A stretch of 33,648 bases of DNA from Solirubrobacterales bacterium (GCA_027315255.1 DAHUYL010000171.1:1-33648), one strand, 5' to 3'. Shown: positions 7,228 to 15,571, numbered from the stretch's first letter. Program-made: numbers and translations. The notes: generated by a model from the sequence alone, not told the origin.

Positions 7228-8400
7228 ATCGAACGCACGGACTCACTCACCTCCGAAGAGGCGGCGGCCTACCTCGGCGTCTCACGCAGGACGCTGTACG
7301 CGTACGTCAGCCGCGGCCTGCTCGCCTCCGAACCGGGGCGAGGCCGCGAGCGCCGATACCCGCGCTGGTCGCTGGAGCAGCTCCGAGCGCAGCGCGGCGG
7401 CCGGCCGGCGCCGGGGACCCAGGCGGCGGCGACGGGCGCTCCGGTCGTCGAGTCGGCGCTGACGCTGATCGACCGCGGCCGCCTCTACTACCGCGGCCGC
7501 GACGCGATCGAGCTCTCGCGCAGCGCCACGTTCGAGCAGGTGACCGGCCTGTTGTGGACGGGGCAGGCCGACGGGGCCGGGCGGCTGTTCGAGTCCGCCG
7601 CGACGGCCGCCAGCGCGCCGCCGCCCCCGACGGCCGCGACCACGGCGGATCGCCTGGTCGCCTGTCTCGTCGCGCAGCGGCGCCGTCCGGCGCTGACCCT
7701 CCGCGCGCCGACCGCCGCGACCTTCCGGGCGGCCGCCGCGATCGTCGCCGCTTTGTTCGAAGCGGCCGGGGCGACCGGCACCGGCACCGGCACCGGCACG
7801 CTCGCGCAGCGGCTCGCGCGCGGCTGGCGCACCGACCGGGTCGACGACCTGCGGGCGGCGCTGATCCTGTGCGCCGACCACGAGCTGAACGCGAGCGCGT
7901 ACACCGCGCGCGTCGTCGCGTCGACCGGCGCGACGCTGGCGAACGTGCTGCTGGCCGCGCTGTGCGCGCTCGAGGGCCGCCGCCACGGCGGCGCCACGCG
8001 TGAGGTCGCGAGCTTCCTCGACGAGGTGCAGCGCGTCGGCGTCGCCCGTGCGAGCGACCGGGTCCTCGCCGAGCGAGGATGGGTGCCGGGGCTGTGGCGC
8101 GGGGCGAGTCTGTACCCCGACGGCGACCCCCGCGCCCACGAGCTGCTGGGCCGGCTCGACCTGCCGCCGGACGGTCCGATCGCGCGGGCCGCCGAGCGCC
8201 TGCGCGAGCTCGGCGGCGGGCCGTCGATCGACTTCGCGCTCGTCGCCCTGCAACGGACGGCGCGGCTTCCACCGGACAGCGCGTTCGCGATCTTCGCGCT
8301 CGGTCGAAGCGCCGGGTGGATCGCCCACGCGCTCGAGGCGGCCGCAGAGGGGCGGCTGATCCGCCCGCGGGCACGCTATGTCGGCCCGCCGCCACGCTGA
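7228..8400 (+). CDS. HTH-fused citrate synthase-like protein, probable metabolite-sensing regulator
   Basis: A 390-residue fusion. Residues 7-52 form a MerR/excisionase-type helix-turn-helix (LTSEEAAAYLGVSRRTLYAY, then SRGLL and an RRYPRWS wing). Residues about 70-390 have a citrate synthase fold: ADHELNAS with His218, GRRHGGA with His253, YPDGDPRA, and PSIDF with Asp335. The third catalytic residue is gone: where the family has GFGH before PLYPDGDPRA, this protein has LWRGASLY, putting Ala293 at the histidine position with a two-residue insertion. It is therefore probably a ligand-binding regulator or an impaired enzyme. The frame is closed by TAG at 7216-7218 and has no ATG, GTG or TTG before 7540, inside the synthase domain; ATC at 7228, 6 bases after a TAGGAT -10 box, is the best start and gives MERTDSLTSEEAA. 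Four ACCGGC repeats (7774-7797) encode a Thr-Gly run. Confidence 0.8.
   Translation: MERTDSLTSEEAAAYLGVSRRTLYAYVSRGLLASEPGRGRERRYPRWSLEQLRAQRGGRPAPGTQAAATGAPVVESALTLIDRGRLYYRGRDAIELSRSATFEQVTGLLWTGQADGAGRLFESAATAASAPPPPTAATTADRLVACLVAQRRRPALTLRAPTAATFRAAAAIVAALFEAAGATGTGTGTGTLAQRLARGWRTDRVDDLRAALILCADHELNASAYTARVVASTGATLANVLLAALCALEGRRHGGATREVASFLDEVQRVGVARASDRVLAERGWVPGLWRGASLYPDGDPRAHELLGRLDLPPDGPIARAAERLRELGGGPSIDFALVALQRTARLPPDSAFAIFALGRSAGWIAHALEAAAEGRLIRPRARYVGPPPR
7774..7797 (+). repeat. Hexanucleotide repeat (ACCGGC)x4 inside the HTH/citrate-synthase gene
   Basis: Four perfect tandem ACCGGC units encode alternating Thr and Gly in a loop of the citrate-synthase-like domain. Loss or gain of units keeps the frame, so loop length can vary by slippage. 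Confidence 0.8.
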
Positions 8401-8616
8401 GCACCATCCACGCTGCGGTCCGGCAGCGCAGGCGGGCACGGCCGGCAGCACGCCGCGACCTTCGCAGCGATCAGCCGCCAGCCGCCGAACTCAGCGTCTG
8501 CGACGTCGCCGGCAGCTGCCACGAAGCGATGCCCGGTACTCGTGAGGCAGGCGCGAACGGATCACTTTGATGGGCGCAATGCGCGGCAGAGAACGCCCCG
8601 CTGCCGGAGAGCGCGC

Positions 8617-9576
8617 TCACACTGCAGCTGTGTCGGTCGGGACGAGCCTGGTTGCAAGCCGCCGCCGGCGGCCGTCGAGCAGTGTCGCGAGAGCAAGGCC
8701 GATCTCGAACAGCAGATACAGGGGCACCGTCTCGAGCAGCATCGTCACGGCATCCCCCGGTAGCAGGGCGCCGACGGCGGCGCAGGCCGCAATCGCATAG
8801 CGCCGTCCGTGCCGCAGTTGGCGTGGGGTCACGATCCCAGTCTGAGTGGCGGCGATCACGAGGACCGGCAGCTCGAACAGGATGCCCATCGCGAGCAGCA
8901 GCTTTGCCGCGAAGCTGTAGTACTGGCTGGCCTGCACCAGTACGTTGAACTGGCTCGAGTTGAAGTTCTGCAGGAAATGGATCGCGGCCGGCAGCACCAC
9001 GAAGTAGCCGAACAGGACGCCGGCGACGAACAGGCCGGGCCCGGCCACGAGCAACGGGCGCAATCGGCGCCTGGCGGCAGGCTCGATCGCCGGCATGAAG
9101 AAGCCGTACGCCTGCAACAGCAGCGCCGGCAGTGCGACGATCAGCGCGAATATCAGCGTCACGGTCACGGTCGTCGTGAAGGGCTCGCCGAGGCCAAGGG
9201 TGACCGGACGGTCGCCCTGTGGCGGTGCCGAGAGCCGCTTGACGTCGCGATCCACCGCGATCACGACTCGCTCGAGAGCAGCCCGGCCCGCCGGCGAACG
9301 CTGCTGCGCCGACACAACCCCTGCCAGTGACCTCACCTGAATCGCGAGGTCACGAGCGGAGCGCTGAACGGTGTAGCTGCGACCCAAGGTTCCGTTGCCA
9401 CTGCGAACCTGCTCCATCGTCTGGCGGGCAAGAGGCGCGTCGATCACGTCAAGCAGGCGCGCGTTCTGCCAGAAGCAAACGCCGAATGCGGCGCCGATCA
9501 CGACCAGTGACACGATCATCCGGGTGCGCAGCTCGTCGAGGTGGCCGACCAGCGGAAGCTGTTGATCGTGTTCCAC
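8617..9576 (-). CDS. tatC: Sec-independent protein translocase subunit TatC
   Basis: TatC is the receptor of the twin-arginine pathway in the cytoplasmic membrane. The protein (319 residues) opens with LPLVGHLDELRTR (E. coli HLIELRKR) and has six membrane segments; GEPFTTTVTVTLIFALIVALP and the FFMPAIEP region carry the conserved second helix and the cytoplasmic Glu. The first periplasmic loop (about residues 38-137) is roughly 60 residues longer than in E. coli, with an Arg- and Gln-rich helical insertion. GTG at 9576 is preceded by GGAGG 12 bases upstream, a little far; GTG at 9627 would add 17 residues and leave a 9-base gap to tatA. It is the distal gene of a tatA-tatC unit. Confidence 0.9.
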   Translation of the reverse strand: MEHDQQLPLVGHLDELRTRMIVSLVVIGAAFGVCFWQNARLLDVIDAPLARQTMEQVRSGNGTLGRSYTVQRSARDLAIQVRSLAGVVSAQQRSPAGRAALERVVIAVDRDVKRLSAPPQGDRPVTLGLGEPFTTTVTVTLIFALIVALPALLLQAYGFFMPAIEPAARRRLRPLLVAGPGLFVAGVLFGYFVVLPAAIHFLQNFNSSQFNVLVQASQYYSFAAKLLLAMGILFELPVLVIAATQTGIVTPRQLRHGRRYAIAACAAVGALLPGDAVTMLLETVPLYLLFEIGLALATLLDGRRRRLATRLVPTDTAAV

Positions 9577-9636
9577 GCCACGCAGAGTCCTCCGCAGCGC
9601 ATGAAGGACGCGCACGATGCCCCCCACGGATCGCCG

Positions 9637-9873
9637 CTACCGGCCGGCGGCGGCGATCCGCTCGCTCGAGACCTGTTCGCCGGTCGCCGCGGTCGGCTCG
9701 TCCTGCTCCGCGGCGTCCAGTCGATGAATCGGCGCTTCGCCGCTGACCGCGTCCTTGAAGCCGCGCAGGCCGTGGCCAAGCGAGCGCCCCATCTCAGGAA
9801 GCCGCTTCGCCCCGAAGACGAGCAGCAGGATCATCAGCAGCAGCGCGAGGTGAATTGGATTGTCGAGGCCCAT
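9637..9873 (-). CDS. tatA: Sec-independent protein translocase subunit TatA
   Basis: A 78-residue pore-forming Tat component. An N-terminal membrane helix (NPIHLALLLMILLLVF) is followed by the hinge FGAKRLPEMGRSLGHGL and the amphipathic helix GFKDAV, then a polar acidic tail, matching the TatA/E family in order and length. ATG at 9873 has GGAG 7 bases upstream; an in-frame upstream ATG at 9942 would put 23 polar residues before the membrane helix and is unlikely. It lies just upstream of tatC on the same strand. Confidence 0.93.
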   Translation of the reverse strand: MGLDNPIHLALLLMILLLVFGAKRLPEMGRSLGHGLRGFKDAVSGEAPIHRLDAAEQDEPTAATGEQVSSERIAAAGR

Positions 9874-9982
9874 GTTGTCGCTCCGATCGTCGGTGGCAGG
9901 TTGCCCGTCTCCAGATACGGAGCGGCAGCCGGCTTGGATCACTCCGTGTCAGCGAGCGGTGCGACGATCACGGGCGCCGGCG

Positions 9983-10618
9983 CTACCGGCGCTCCGCAGC
10001 GATCCGGATTCCGAGGCCGATCATCACGACCCCCGAGAGCCGGTCGAGCGTCGCTCGGACGCGCGGGCGTGTCAGCACGGTCGCGGCGCGCGCGGCGAGC
10101 ACCGCGTAGCCGGACAACCACACGAGTGTCATCAGCACGAACGTGCCGCCCAGCAGCAGCAGCGGCGCGAACACGTTGCGCCCGCTCCCGACGAACTGCG
10201 GCAGCAGGCTCGTGAAGAAGACCGCGATCTTCGGGTTGGCGAGGTTGCTGAACAGCCCCTGGCGGAGTCCCCCGACCAGCCCGACCACCCGGCGCGGTTC
10301 GGTCCCGGACGCGACCGCGGGGTCGCTCCAGTGTCCCGACGCTGCGCGCAGCGCCTTGATCCCGAGCCAGATCAGGTACGCCGCGCCGACCAGCTTCAGC
10401 ACGGTGAACGCGGTCGCGGACGCGCGCACGAGCGAGGCGATCCCGAGCGCTGCCGCGAGCGTCCAGGTGAGCAGCCCCGCGTTCACCCCGAGCGACGTGC
10501 CGAGCGCGGCCCGCCGGCCGTGGATCAGCGCGTTCTTGGTGACGACCGCCGTGTCGGGCCCGGGAGTGAGGATCACGACCGCGGCGACGCCGAGGAACAC
10601 GAGGTAGTGCGCGGGCAA
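9983..10618 (-). CDS. LysE/RhtB-family amino-acid exporter
   Basis: A 211-residue membrane protein with about six helices. The N-terminal FLGVAAVVILTPGPDTAVVTKNAL is the LysE-family signature (tPGPd), followed by GRRAALGTSLGVNAG, LKLVGAAYLIWLGIKALR and NPKIAVFFTSLLPQF, all diagnostic of the LysE/RhtB translocators that export amino acids such as lysine, homoserine or threonine. The substrate is not predictable. I chose TTG at 10618 because it gives the family's normal length and N-terminus and lies 6 bases after GACAAT, a possible -10 box, in keeping with leaderless starts elsewhere here; no ATG or GTG is available until within the first helix. Confidence 0.87.
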   Translation of the reverse strand: MPAHYLVFLGVAAVVILTPGPDTAVVTKNALIHGRRAALGTSLGVNAGLLTWTLAAALGIASLVRASATAFTVLKLVGAAYLIWLGIKALRAASGHWSDPAVASGTEPRRVVGLVGGLRQGLFSNLANPKIAVFFTSLLPQFVGSGRNVFAPLLLLGGTFVLMTLVWLSGYAVLAARAATVLTRPRVRATLDRLSGVVMIGLGIRIAAERR

Positions 10619-10721
10619 GGGGCTATTGTCGCACCCGCCGCTAAGCGAGCAGCCCGGATCCGAATGGATCGGCCGTCGCGCCAACGCGGACGGTGATGCG
10701 CTGATGCGATAGCGTCGAATC

Positions 10722-10973
10722 GTGCGCACGACCCTCGACCTCGACCTCGACCTCGACCTCGACCTCGACGCCGACGCCGACGTCGCCGCCGCGGCCCGTG
10801 AGCTCGCGACCAGCGAGCGGCGTTCGCTCGGCTCGGTGATCTCCGAGCCGGCGCGGCGCGGACTGACGCCCGCCCGGATCGAGTCCGATGCGGGCCTGCC
10901 AGTGATCCGCGTGCCCGCCGGCACGCCGGCGATCACGCCCGAGATGGTGCGCCGGACGCTCGACGAGGACTGA
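10722..10973 (+). CDS. vapB: VapB-type antitoxin with expanded Asp-Leu repeat
   Basis: An 83-residue ribbon-helix-helix antitoxin that would bind VapC and the vapBC operator. MRTTLDLD opens the DNA-binding strand, followed by AAAARELATSERRSLGSVIS and a C-terminal toxin-binding tail (LPVIRVPAGTPAITPEMVRRTLDED) typical of actinobacterial VapB. Two signs of decay are visible. CTCGAC is tandemly repeated six times (10734-10769), replacing the usual short LDLDDDV with a run of Leu-Asp. Also, SEPARRGL has a Pro where relatives have a helix-favouring Leu. TAGCGT at 10710-10715 lies 6 bases before GTG 10722, predicting a leaderless message. The partner toxin downstream is broken. Confidence 0.85.
   Translation: MRTTLDLDLDLDLDLDADADVAAAARELATSERRSLGSVISEPARRGLTPARIESDAGLPVIRVPAGTPAITPEMVRRTLDED
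10734..10769 (+). repeat. Hexanucleotide repeat (CTCGAC)x6 in vapB
   Basis: Six perfect tandem CTCGAC units, followed by two diverged GCCGAC units (10770-10781), lie in the part of vapB that encodes the DNA-contacting strand. Changes in unit number stay in frame. Confidence 0.9.
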
Positions 10974-11073
10974 ATCGGATCGTCCTGCTCGACGTCAACG
11001 CCTTGATCGCGCTCGCGTGGGACTCGCACGTCCGCCCGGCGGCCGCGACGTGATCCTGCTGACGGCGCTGTGA
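10970..11073 (+). pseudogene. vapC: VapC toxin remnant with internal deletion
   Basis: Directly after vapB, one frame reads IVLLDVNALIALAWDSHV, the first strand and helix of a PIN-domain VapC nuclease with its first catalytic Asp, and then ends at TGA 11051-11053. The adjacent frame then reads GRDVILLTAL and stops at 11071-11073, which resembles the C-terminal strand of the same toxin family. About 100 codons expected between these are missing, so this is most simply an out-of-frame internal deletion of a vapC gene of normal length (about 130 codons). The final TGA overlaps the ATG of the next gene. Confidence 0.7.
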
Positions 11074-12152
11074 TGGGGCCGCTGGACGGCATTCGCGTGC
11101 TCGAGCTGGCCGGGATCGGCCCCGGACCGTTCGCTGCGATGCTGCTCGCCGACATGGGCGCCGACGTGATCCGGCTGGCGCGGCCCGGCCAGGCGGCGCC
11201 GATCGGTGGCGGTGCCTTCGACGCCGTCGACCGGGGACGGCCAACCCTCGAGGTCGACCTGAAGTTGAGCGATGGCCGTGAGCTGGCGCTCTCACTGACC
11301 GATCGGGCCGATGCGCTGATCGAGGGGTTCAGGCCGGGCGTGATGGAGCGGCTCGGCCTCGGGCCGGAGGTGCTCCTGCCCCGCAACCCCAGGCTCGTGT
11401 ACGGACGGATGACCGGCTACGGCCAGGACGGGCCGCTCGCGCACGCGGCCGGCCACGACATCAACTACATCGCGATCGCCGGCGCGCTCGGCCCGATCGC
11501 GCGCCGGGGCGAGCGGCCGCTGGCGCCGCTCAACCTGATCGGCGACTACGGCGGCGGCGGGATGCTGCTCGCGTTCGGGGTCGTGTGCGCGCTGCTCGAG
11601 GCGCGCAGCTCGGGCCACGGGCAGGTGGTCGACGCGGCGATGGTCGACGGCGCCGCGCTGCTCACGACCGCGTTTCACGGGCTGCTCGGGACCGGGCACT
11701 GGAACGAGCAGCCCGGCACCAACGTGCTCGACTCGGGTGCCCACTTCTACGAGGTGTACGCCACCGCCGACGGCGGACACTTCGCCGTCGGCGCGCTCGA
11801 GCCGCAGTTCTACGCTGAGCTGCTCGACGTGCTCGGGATCCCGCTCGAGCAGGCGCCGCAGTGGGACGCCACCCGCTGGCCCGAGTTGAAGGAGCGGTTC
11901 GCCGGGGTGTTCGCGACCCGGTCGCGCGATCAGTGGGAGGCCCTGTTCGCCGGCCGCGAGGCGTGCGCGACGCCGGTGCTCACGCTCGGCGAGGCGCCGG
12001 CGCATCCGCACAACCGGGCGCGCGGCACCTTCATCACGCGGGACGGCCGGGCCACTCCGGCGCCGGCGCCGCGGCTCAGCCGCACGCCGCCGGCGATCCG
12101 CGACCCGTCATCGCCGGACGAGGCACTGATCCGCTGGGGCGTCACATCCTGA
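11073..12152 (+). CDS. CoA-transferase family III, alpha-methylacyl-CoA racemase-like
   Basis: A 359-residue CaiB/BaiF-family protein. The N-terminal [29 protein letters not shown] is the family hallmark. [16 protein letters not shown] and [12 protein letters not shown] supply the His, Asp and Glu used by alpha-methylacyl-CoA racemases (MCR/AMACR) to epimerise 2-methylacyl-CoA, so racemase is more likely than CoA transferase. Such enzymes serve beta-oxidation of branched or isoprenoid chains, in keeping with the convergent branched-chain acyl-CoA operon whose last gene it overlaps by 11 bases. ATG at 11073 overlaps the stop of the vapC remnant; GTG at 11070 is the alternative. No separate promoter is evident, so it may be read from the vapB promoter. 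Confidence 0.9.
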   Translation: MGPLDGIRVLELAGIGPGPFAAMLLADMGADVIRLARPGQAAPIGGGAFDAVDRGRPTLEVDLKLSDGRELALSLTDRADALIEGFRPGVMERLGLGPEVLLPRNPRLVYGRMTGYGQDGPLAHAAGHDINYIAIAGALGPIARRGERPLAPLNLIGDYGGGGMLLAFGVVCALLEARSSGHGQVVDAAMVDGAALLTTAFHGLLGTGHWNEQPGTNVLDSGAHFYEVYATADGGHFAVGALEPQFYAELLDVLGIPLEQAPQWDATRWPELKERFAGVFATRSRDQWEALFAGREACATPVLTLGEAPAHPHNRARGTFITRDGRATPAPAPRLSRTPPAIRDPSSPDEALIRWGVTS

Positions 12153-13659
12153 AGACGCCGTAGGAGACCGGCTCGAGCGGCGCCCCCGCGCACGCGGCGA
12201 GCGCCTTGGCCAGCACCTCGCGGGTCGACCGCGGATCGATCACGCCGTCGTCCCACAGCCGCGCGGTCGAGTACCAGGCGCGACCCTGACGCTCGTACTG
12301 GTCGCGCAGGGCAGCCCCCGCCTCGGGGTCGCCGACCTCCGTCATCACGGCGGCGGCCTGCTCGCCGCCCATCACGCCGATCCGCGCGCCCGGCCACATG
12401 AACAGGAACCGGGGCGAGTAGGCGCGGCCGCACATCCCGTAGTTGCCCGCCCCGAACGAGCCGCCGATGATCACGGTCAGCTTCGGCACCCGTGCGCACG
12501 CGACCGCGGTCACGAGCTTCGCCCCGTCCTTGGCGATCCCGCCGGCCTCGTAAGCCCTCCCGACCATGAACCCGGTGATGTTCTGGAGGAACACGAGCGG
12601 GATCCGGCGGCGGTCGCACAGCTCGATGAAGTGCGCCCCCTTCAGCGCCGACTCGCTGAACAGGATCCCGTTGTTCGCCAGGATCCCCACCGGATGCCCG
12701 TCGAGGTGGGCGAACGCGCACACGAGCGTGTCGCCGTACAGCTGCTTGAACTCGTGCAGCTGCGAGGCGTCGACGAGTCGCCGCAGCACCACGCGCACGT
12801 CGTACGGGGTGCGGCCGTCGAGCGGGACCACGTCGAGCAGGCCGTCGGGGTCCTCGAGCGGCGCCCGCGGCGCCAGCCGCTCCCACGCCGGCGCCGGCGT
12901 CGGCGGCAGGGTCGACGCGATCCCGCGGACGAGCTCCAGCGCGTGCGCGTCGTCGTCGGCGAGGTGGTCGACGACACCCGACACCCGCGCGTGAACGTCG
13001 CCGCCGCCGAGCTCCTCGGCCGACACCTCCTCGCCCGTCGCGGCCTTCACCAGCGGCGGCCCGCCGAGGAAGATCGTCCCCTGCCCGCGGACGATCACCG
13101 TCTCGTCGCTCATCGCCGGCACGTACGCGCCGCCGGCCGTGCACGACCCCATCACGCACGCGACCTGGGGGATGCCGCGCGCCGACATCGTCGCCTGGTT
13201 GTAGAAGATCCGCCCGAAGTGCTCGCGGTCGGGGAACACCTCGTCCTGGAGCGGCAGGAACGCCCCGCCCGAGTCGACCAGGTAGATCGCCGGCAGCCGG
13301 TTGTGCAGCGCGACCTCCTGCGCGCGCAGGTGCTTCTTGACAGTCAACGGGTAGTAACTGCCACCCTTGACGGTTGCGTCGTTGGCGACGATCACGCACC
13401 GGCGACCGGACACGACGCCGACGCCGCTCACGAGTCCTGCCCCGGGCGCATCGCCGCCGTAGCACTCCTCGGCCGCCAGCGGCGAGCACTCGAGGAACGG
13501 CGCGCCCGGATCGCACAGCCGCTCGATCCGGTCGCGGACGAGCAGCTTGCCGCGTGCGACATGGCGCTCGCGCGCGCGCTCGCCACCTCCCGCCCGCACC
13601 CGCGCGAGCCGCTGCTCGAGCTCGGCGATCAGCTCGAGGTGGCCGTCACGGAAGCTCAT
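12142..13659 (-). CDS. accD1: Acyl-CoA carboxylase beta (carboxyltransferase) subunit, methylcrotonyl-CoA type
   Basis: A 505-residue carboxyltransferase that moves CO2 from carboxybiotin to an acyl-CoA. It opens with a helical segment and [19 protein letters not shown], then [31 protein letters not shown] and [16 protein letters not shown] in the N-terminal crotonase-like domain. In the C-terminal domain are [19 protein letters not shown] and [20 protein letters not shown]. These are characteristic of methylcrotonyl- or geranyl-CoA carboxylase rather than propionyl-CoA carboxylase. ATG at 13659 has GGAGG 9 bases upstream and overlaps the end of the alpha subunit gene by 14 bases, implying translational coupling. 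It is the last gene of the acdH-hmgL-accA1-accD1 operon. Confidence 0.92.
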   Translation of the reverse strand: MSFRDGHLELIAELEQRLARVRAGGGERARERHVARGKLLVRDRIERLCDPGAPFLECSPLAAEECYGGDAPGAGLVSGVGVVSGRRCVIVANDATVKGGSYYPLTVKKHLRAQEVALHNRLPAIYLVDSGGAFLPLQDEVFPDREHFGRIFYNQATMSARGIPQVACVMGSCTAGGAYVPAMSDETVIVRGQGTIFLGGPPLVKAATGEEVSAEELGGGDVHARVSGVVDHLADDDAHALELVRGIASTLPPTPAPAWERLAPRAPLEDPDGLLDVVPLDGRTPYDVRVVLRRLVDASQLHEFKQLYGDTLVCAFAHLDGHPVGILANNGILFSESALKGAHFIELCDRRRIPLVFLQNITGFMVGRAYEAGGIAKDGAKLVTAVACARVPKLTVIIGGSFGAGNYGMCGRAYSPRFLFMWPGARIGVMGGEQAAAVMTEVGDPEAGAALRDQYERQGRAWYSTARLWDDGVIDPRSTREVLAKALAACAGAPLEPVSYGVFRM

Positions 13660-15571
13660 CGCGGCGATCCTCCGGCGTCAGCGTGACCAGCGGCTGACCG
13701 CGCTCGACCCGGTCCCCGGGAGCCAGTGCCAGCGCCGTCACCAGCCCGTCGTGGGGCGCCTGGATAGAGTGCTCCATCTTCATCGATTCGAGCACCAGCA
13801 GCACGTCTCCGGCTGATACGCGCGCACCTTCGCCGGCGCGCACCTCGACGACGGTGCCCGGCATCGGCGCCGCGAGCGACTCGGGGCCGCCCGTGCCCGC
13901 GACGCGGTCGCGGCGCCGCGGGCGCAGCTCCAGCTGGAACCCGTCGCGACCGATCCAGGCGCAGTCGCCGGCGGTCGCGACCGCGTACCGGCGCACGAAG
14001 CCGTCGAGCTCGATCGCGAAGCACCCCTCACCCAGGCGGCGCACCACAGCCGGGTGAACCGTGTCACCGTGCTGCACCTGCCCGCCGGCGACGCGCACTG
14101 CTCCCTGCTCGAACTCGCGCCGCCACGGCCCCGGCGGTTCCGAGGAGCCGGCGAGCGCCAGCGCGCCGGCGAGCAGGAGGTCGCCCGGCGGGGCGGGGTC
14201 GAACGCCGCGAGCACGCGCTCGAGCAGATCGGTGTCGAGCTCGCCGCGCTGTACCTCCGGGTGTGCGAGCAGTGTACGTGTGAAAGTGACACTCGTCGGC
14301 ACTCCGAGCAGCTCGAGCTCGGCCAGCGCACGGTCGAGCCGCCCGAGTGCCTGCGGGCGGTCAGGTGCGTGGGCGATCACCTTCGCCAGCAGCGGGTCGT
14401 AATGGGTGCTCACCTCGACGCCCTCGCGGACACCCGAATCGACCCTCGCGCCCGCGGGTTCGCGGTAGCGCCGCACGGTGCCCGCCGCCGGCAGGAAACC
14501 GGCGGCGGGGTCCTCGGCGTAAACCCGCGCCTCGATCGCGTGGCCGCTGCATTCGAGCTGCTCCTGCCGCAGCGCGAGCGGCTCGCCGGCGGCGATCCGG
14601 AGCTGCTGCTCGACCAGGTCCACGCCGAACACGAGCTCGGTGACCGGATGCTCCACCTGCAGGCGCGTGTTCATCTCGAGGAAGTGGAACGCGCCGGTGC
14701 CGGCTTGGGTGCCGGCACCGGCGGGTGCAACCGGCTCGCAGGTGCCACCGTCCCGCGTGCCCGCGGGCACCACGAACTCGACCGTGCCGGCGCCCTCGTA
14801 GCCGCACGCCCGGGCGAGCGCGACCGCTGCCGCGCCGAGCCGCGCACGCAGCTCCGCTCCGACCGCAGGCGACGGCGCCTCCTCGACCACCTTCTGGAGG
14901 CGGCGCTGGAGCGAGCACTCGCGCTCGCCGAGGTGCACGACGCCACCGTGGCGGTCGGCGAGGACCTGCACCTCGACGTGCCTTGAGTGATCTATCCACA
15001 ACTCGATCAGCACCCGGTCGTCGCCGAACGCGGCGAGCGCCTCGCGGCGGGCGGCGGCCGTTGCCTGCTCGAGCTGCTCCGCGCTGCGCACGACGCGCAG
15101 GCCTCGCCCCCCGCCGCCGGCGAGCGCCTTCACGACCACGGGCCACGGCCCGTCGGGCCCGGCCTCCGGGATCACGGGCACCCCCGCCGCAGCGGCGGCC
15201 GCTTTGGCCCGCTGCTTGTCGCCCATCAGCGTGATCGCGCTCGGCGGAGGGCCGATCCAGACGAGGCCGGCTGCCTGCACCGCTTCGGCGAACGCCGCGT
15301 TCTCGGACAGGAAGCCGTACCCGGGGTGAACCGCGGCTGCGCCGGCCAGCGCGGCCGCGGCGACGATGCCCTCGATCGCGAGGTAGGAGTCGATCCGCAC
15401 CGCGGCGTCGACCCGGTCGATGTGAAGCGCCCCGGACCGGGCGTCCGCATCGGTGAACACGCCGACGCTGCGCAGCCCGAGCCGGTGCAGGGTGCGGGCG
15501 ATCCGGATCGCGATCTCGCCGCGGTTGGCGATCAGGACCGGCGACAGCGCAAGCAGCGACGACTCACCCAC
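13646..15571 (-). CDS. accA1: Acyl-CoA carboxylase alpha subunit (biotin carboxylase plus biotin carrier)
   Basis: A 641-residue fusion: biotin carboxylase (about 1-450, starting [21 protein letters not shown]-grasp loop [10 protein letters not shown]; active-site [14 protein letters not shown]) and a C-terminal biotinyl domain ([13 protein letters not shown], biotin on the Lys of MKM). ATP-dependent carboxylation of biotin feeds the beta subunit encoded next, predicted to act on 3-methylcrotonyl-CoA. GTG at 15571 overlaps the hmgL stop by 8 bases. An oddity is an insertion of roughly 22 residues between the strand GAGTVEFVV and FHFLEMN; it is encoded by palindromic DNA (14693-14770) that reads [10 protein letters not shown]. 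The insertion is in frame and the flanking motifs are intact, so the enzyme is probably active. Confidence 0.92.
   Translation of the reverse strand: MGESSLLALSPVLIANRGEIAIRIARTLHRLGLRSVGVFTDADARSGALHIDRVDAAVRIDSYLAIEGIVAAAALAGAAAVHPGYGFLSENAAFAEAVQAAGLVWIGPPPSAITLMGDKQRAKAAAAAAGVPVIPEAGPDGPWPVVVKALAGGGGRGLRVVRSAEQLEQATAAARREALAAFGDDRVLIELWIDHSRHVEVQVLADRHGGVVHLGERECSLQRRLQKVVEEAPSPAVGAELRARLGAAAVALARACGYEGAGTVEFVVPAGTRDGGTCEPVAPAGAGTQAGTGAFHFLEMNTRLQVEHPVTELVFGVDLVEQQLRIAAGEPLALRQEQLECSGHAIEARVYAEDPAAGFLPAAGTVRRYREPAGARVDSGVREGVEVSTHYDPLLAKVIAHAPDRPQALGRLDRALAELELLGVPTSVTFTRTLLAHPEVQRGELDTDLLERVLAAFDPAPPGDLLLAGALALAGSSEPPGPWRREFEQGAVRVAGGQVQHGDTVHPAVVRRLGEGCFAIELDGFVRRYAVATAGDCAWIGRDGFQLELRPRRRDRVAGTGGPESLAAPMPGTVVEVRAGEGARVSAGDVLLVLESMKMEHSIQAPHDGLVTALALAPGDRVERGQPLVTLTPEDRRDELP
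14693..14770. repeat. In-frame palindromic element in the accA1 gene (copy 1)
   Basis: GCCGGTGCCGGC (14693-14704) and GCCGGCACCGGC (14711-14722) form a perfect 12-bp stem around TTGGGT. A second perfect palindrome, GTGCCCGCGGGCAC, follows at 14757-14770. On the coding strand the core reads GCCGGCACCCAAGCCGGC, encoding AGTQAG. A core with a single difference (one C changed to A) occurs at 30872-30889 in another gene and encodes the same residues. Confidence 0.65.

Noticed and set aside
7540-8400. Conventional GTG start at 7540 for the citrate-synthase-like gene
   Set aside because: It would begin inside the synthase domain and discard a clear helix-turn-helix encoded in the same open frame from 7228.
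9874-9942. Longer TatA starting at 9942
   Set aside because: It would place a polar stretch before the N-terminal membrane helix, unlike any TatA, while ATG 9873 has a good ribosome binding site.
10619-11386. Long minus-strand frame extending the LysE gene across vapB and the racemase start
   Set aside because: It is the Arg/Ser-rich complement of real genes on the other strand; the LysE family N-terminus is at the TTG at 10618.
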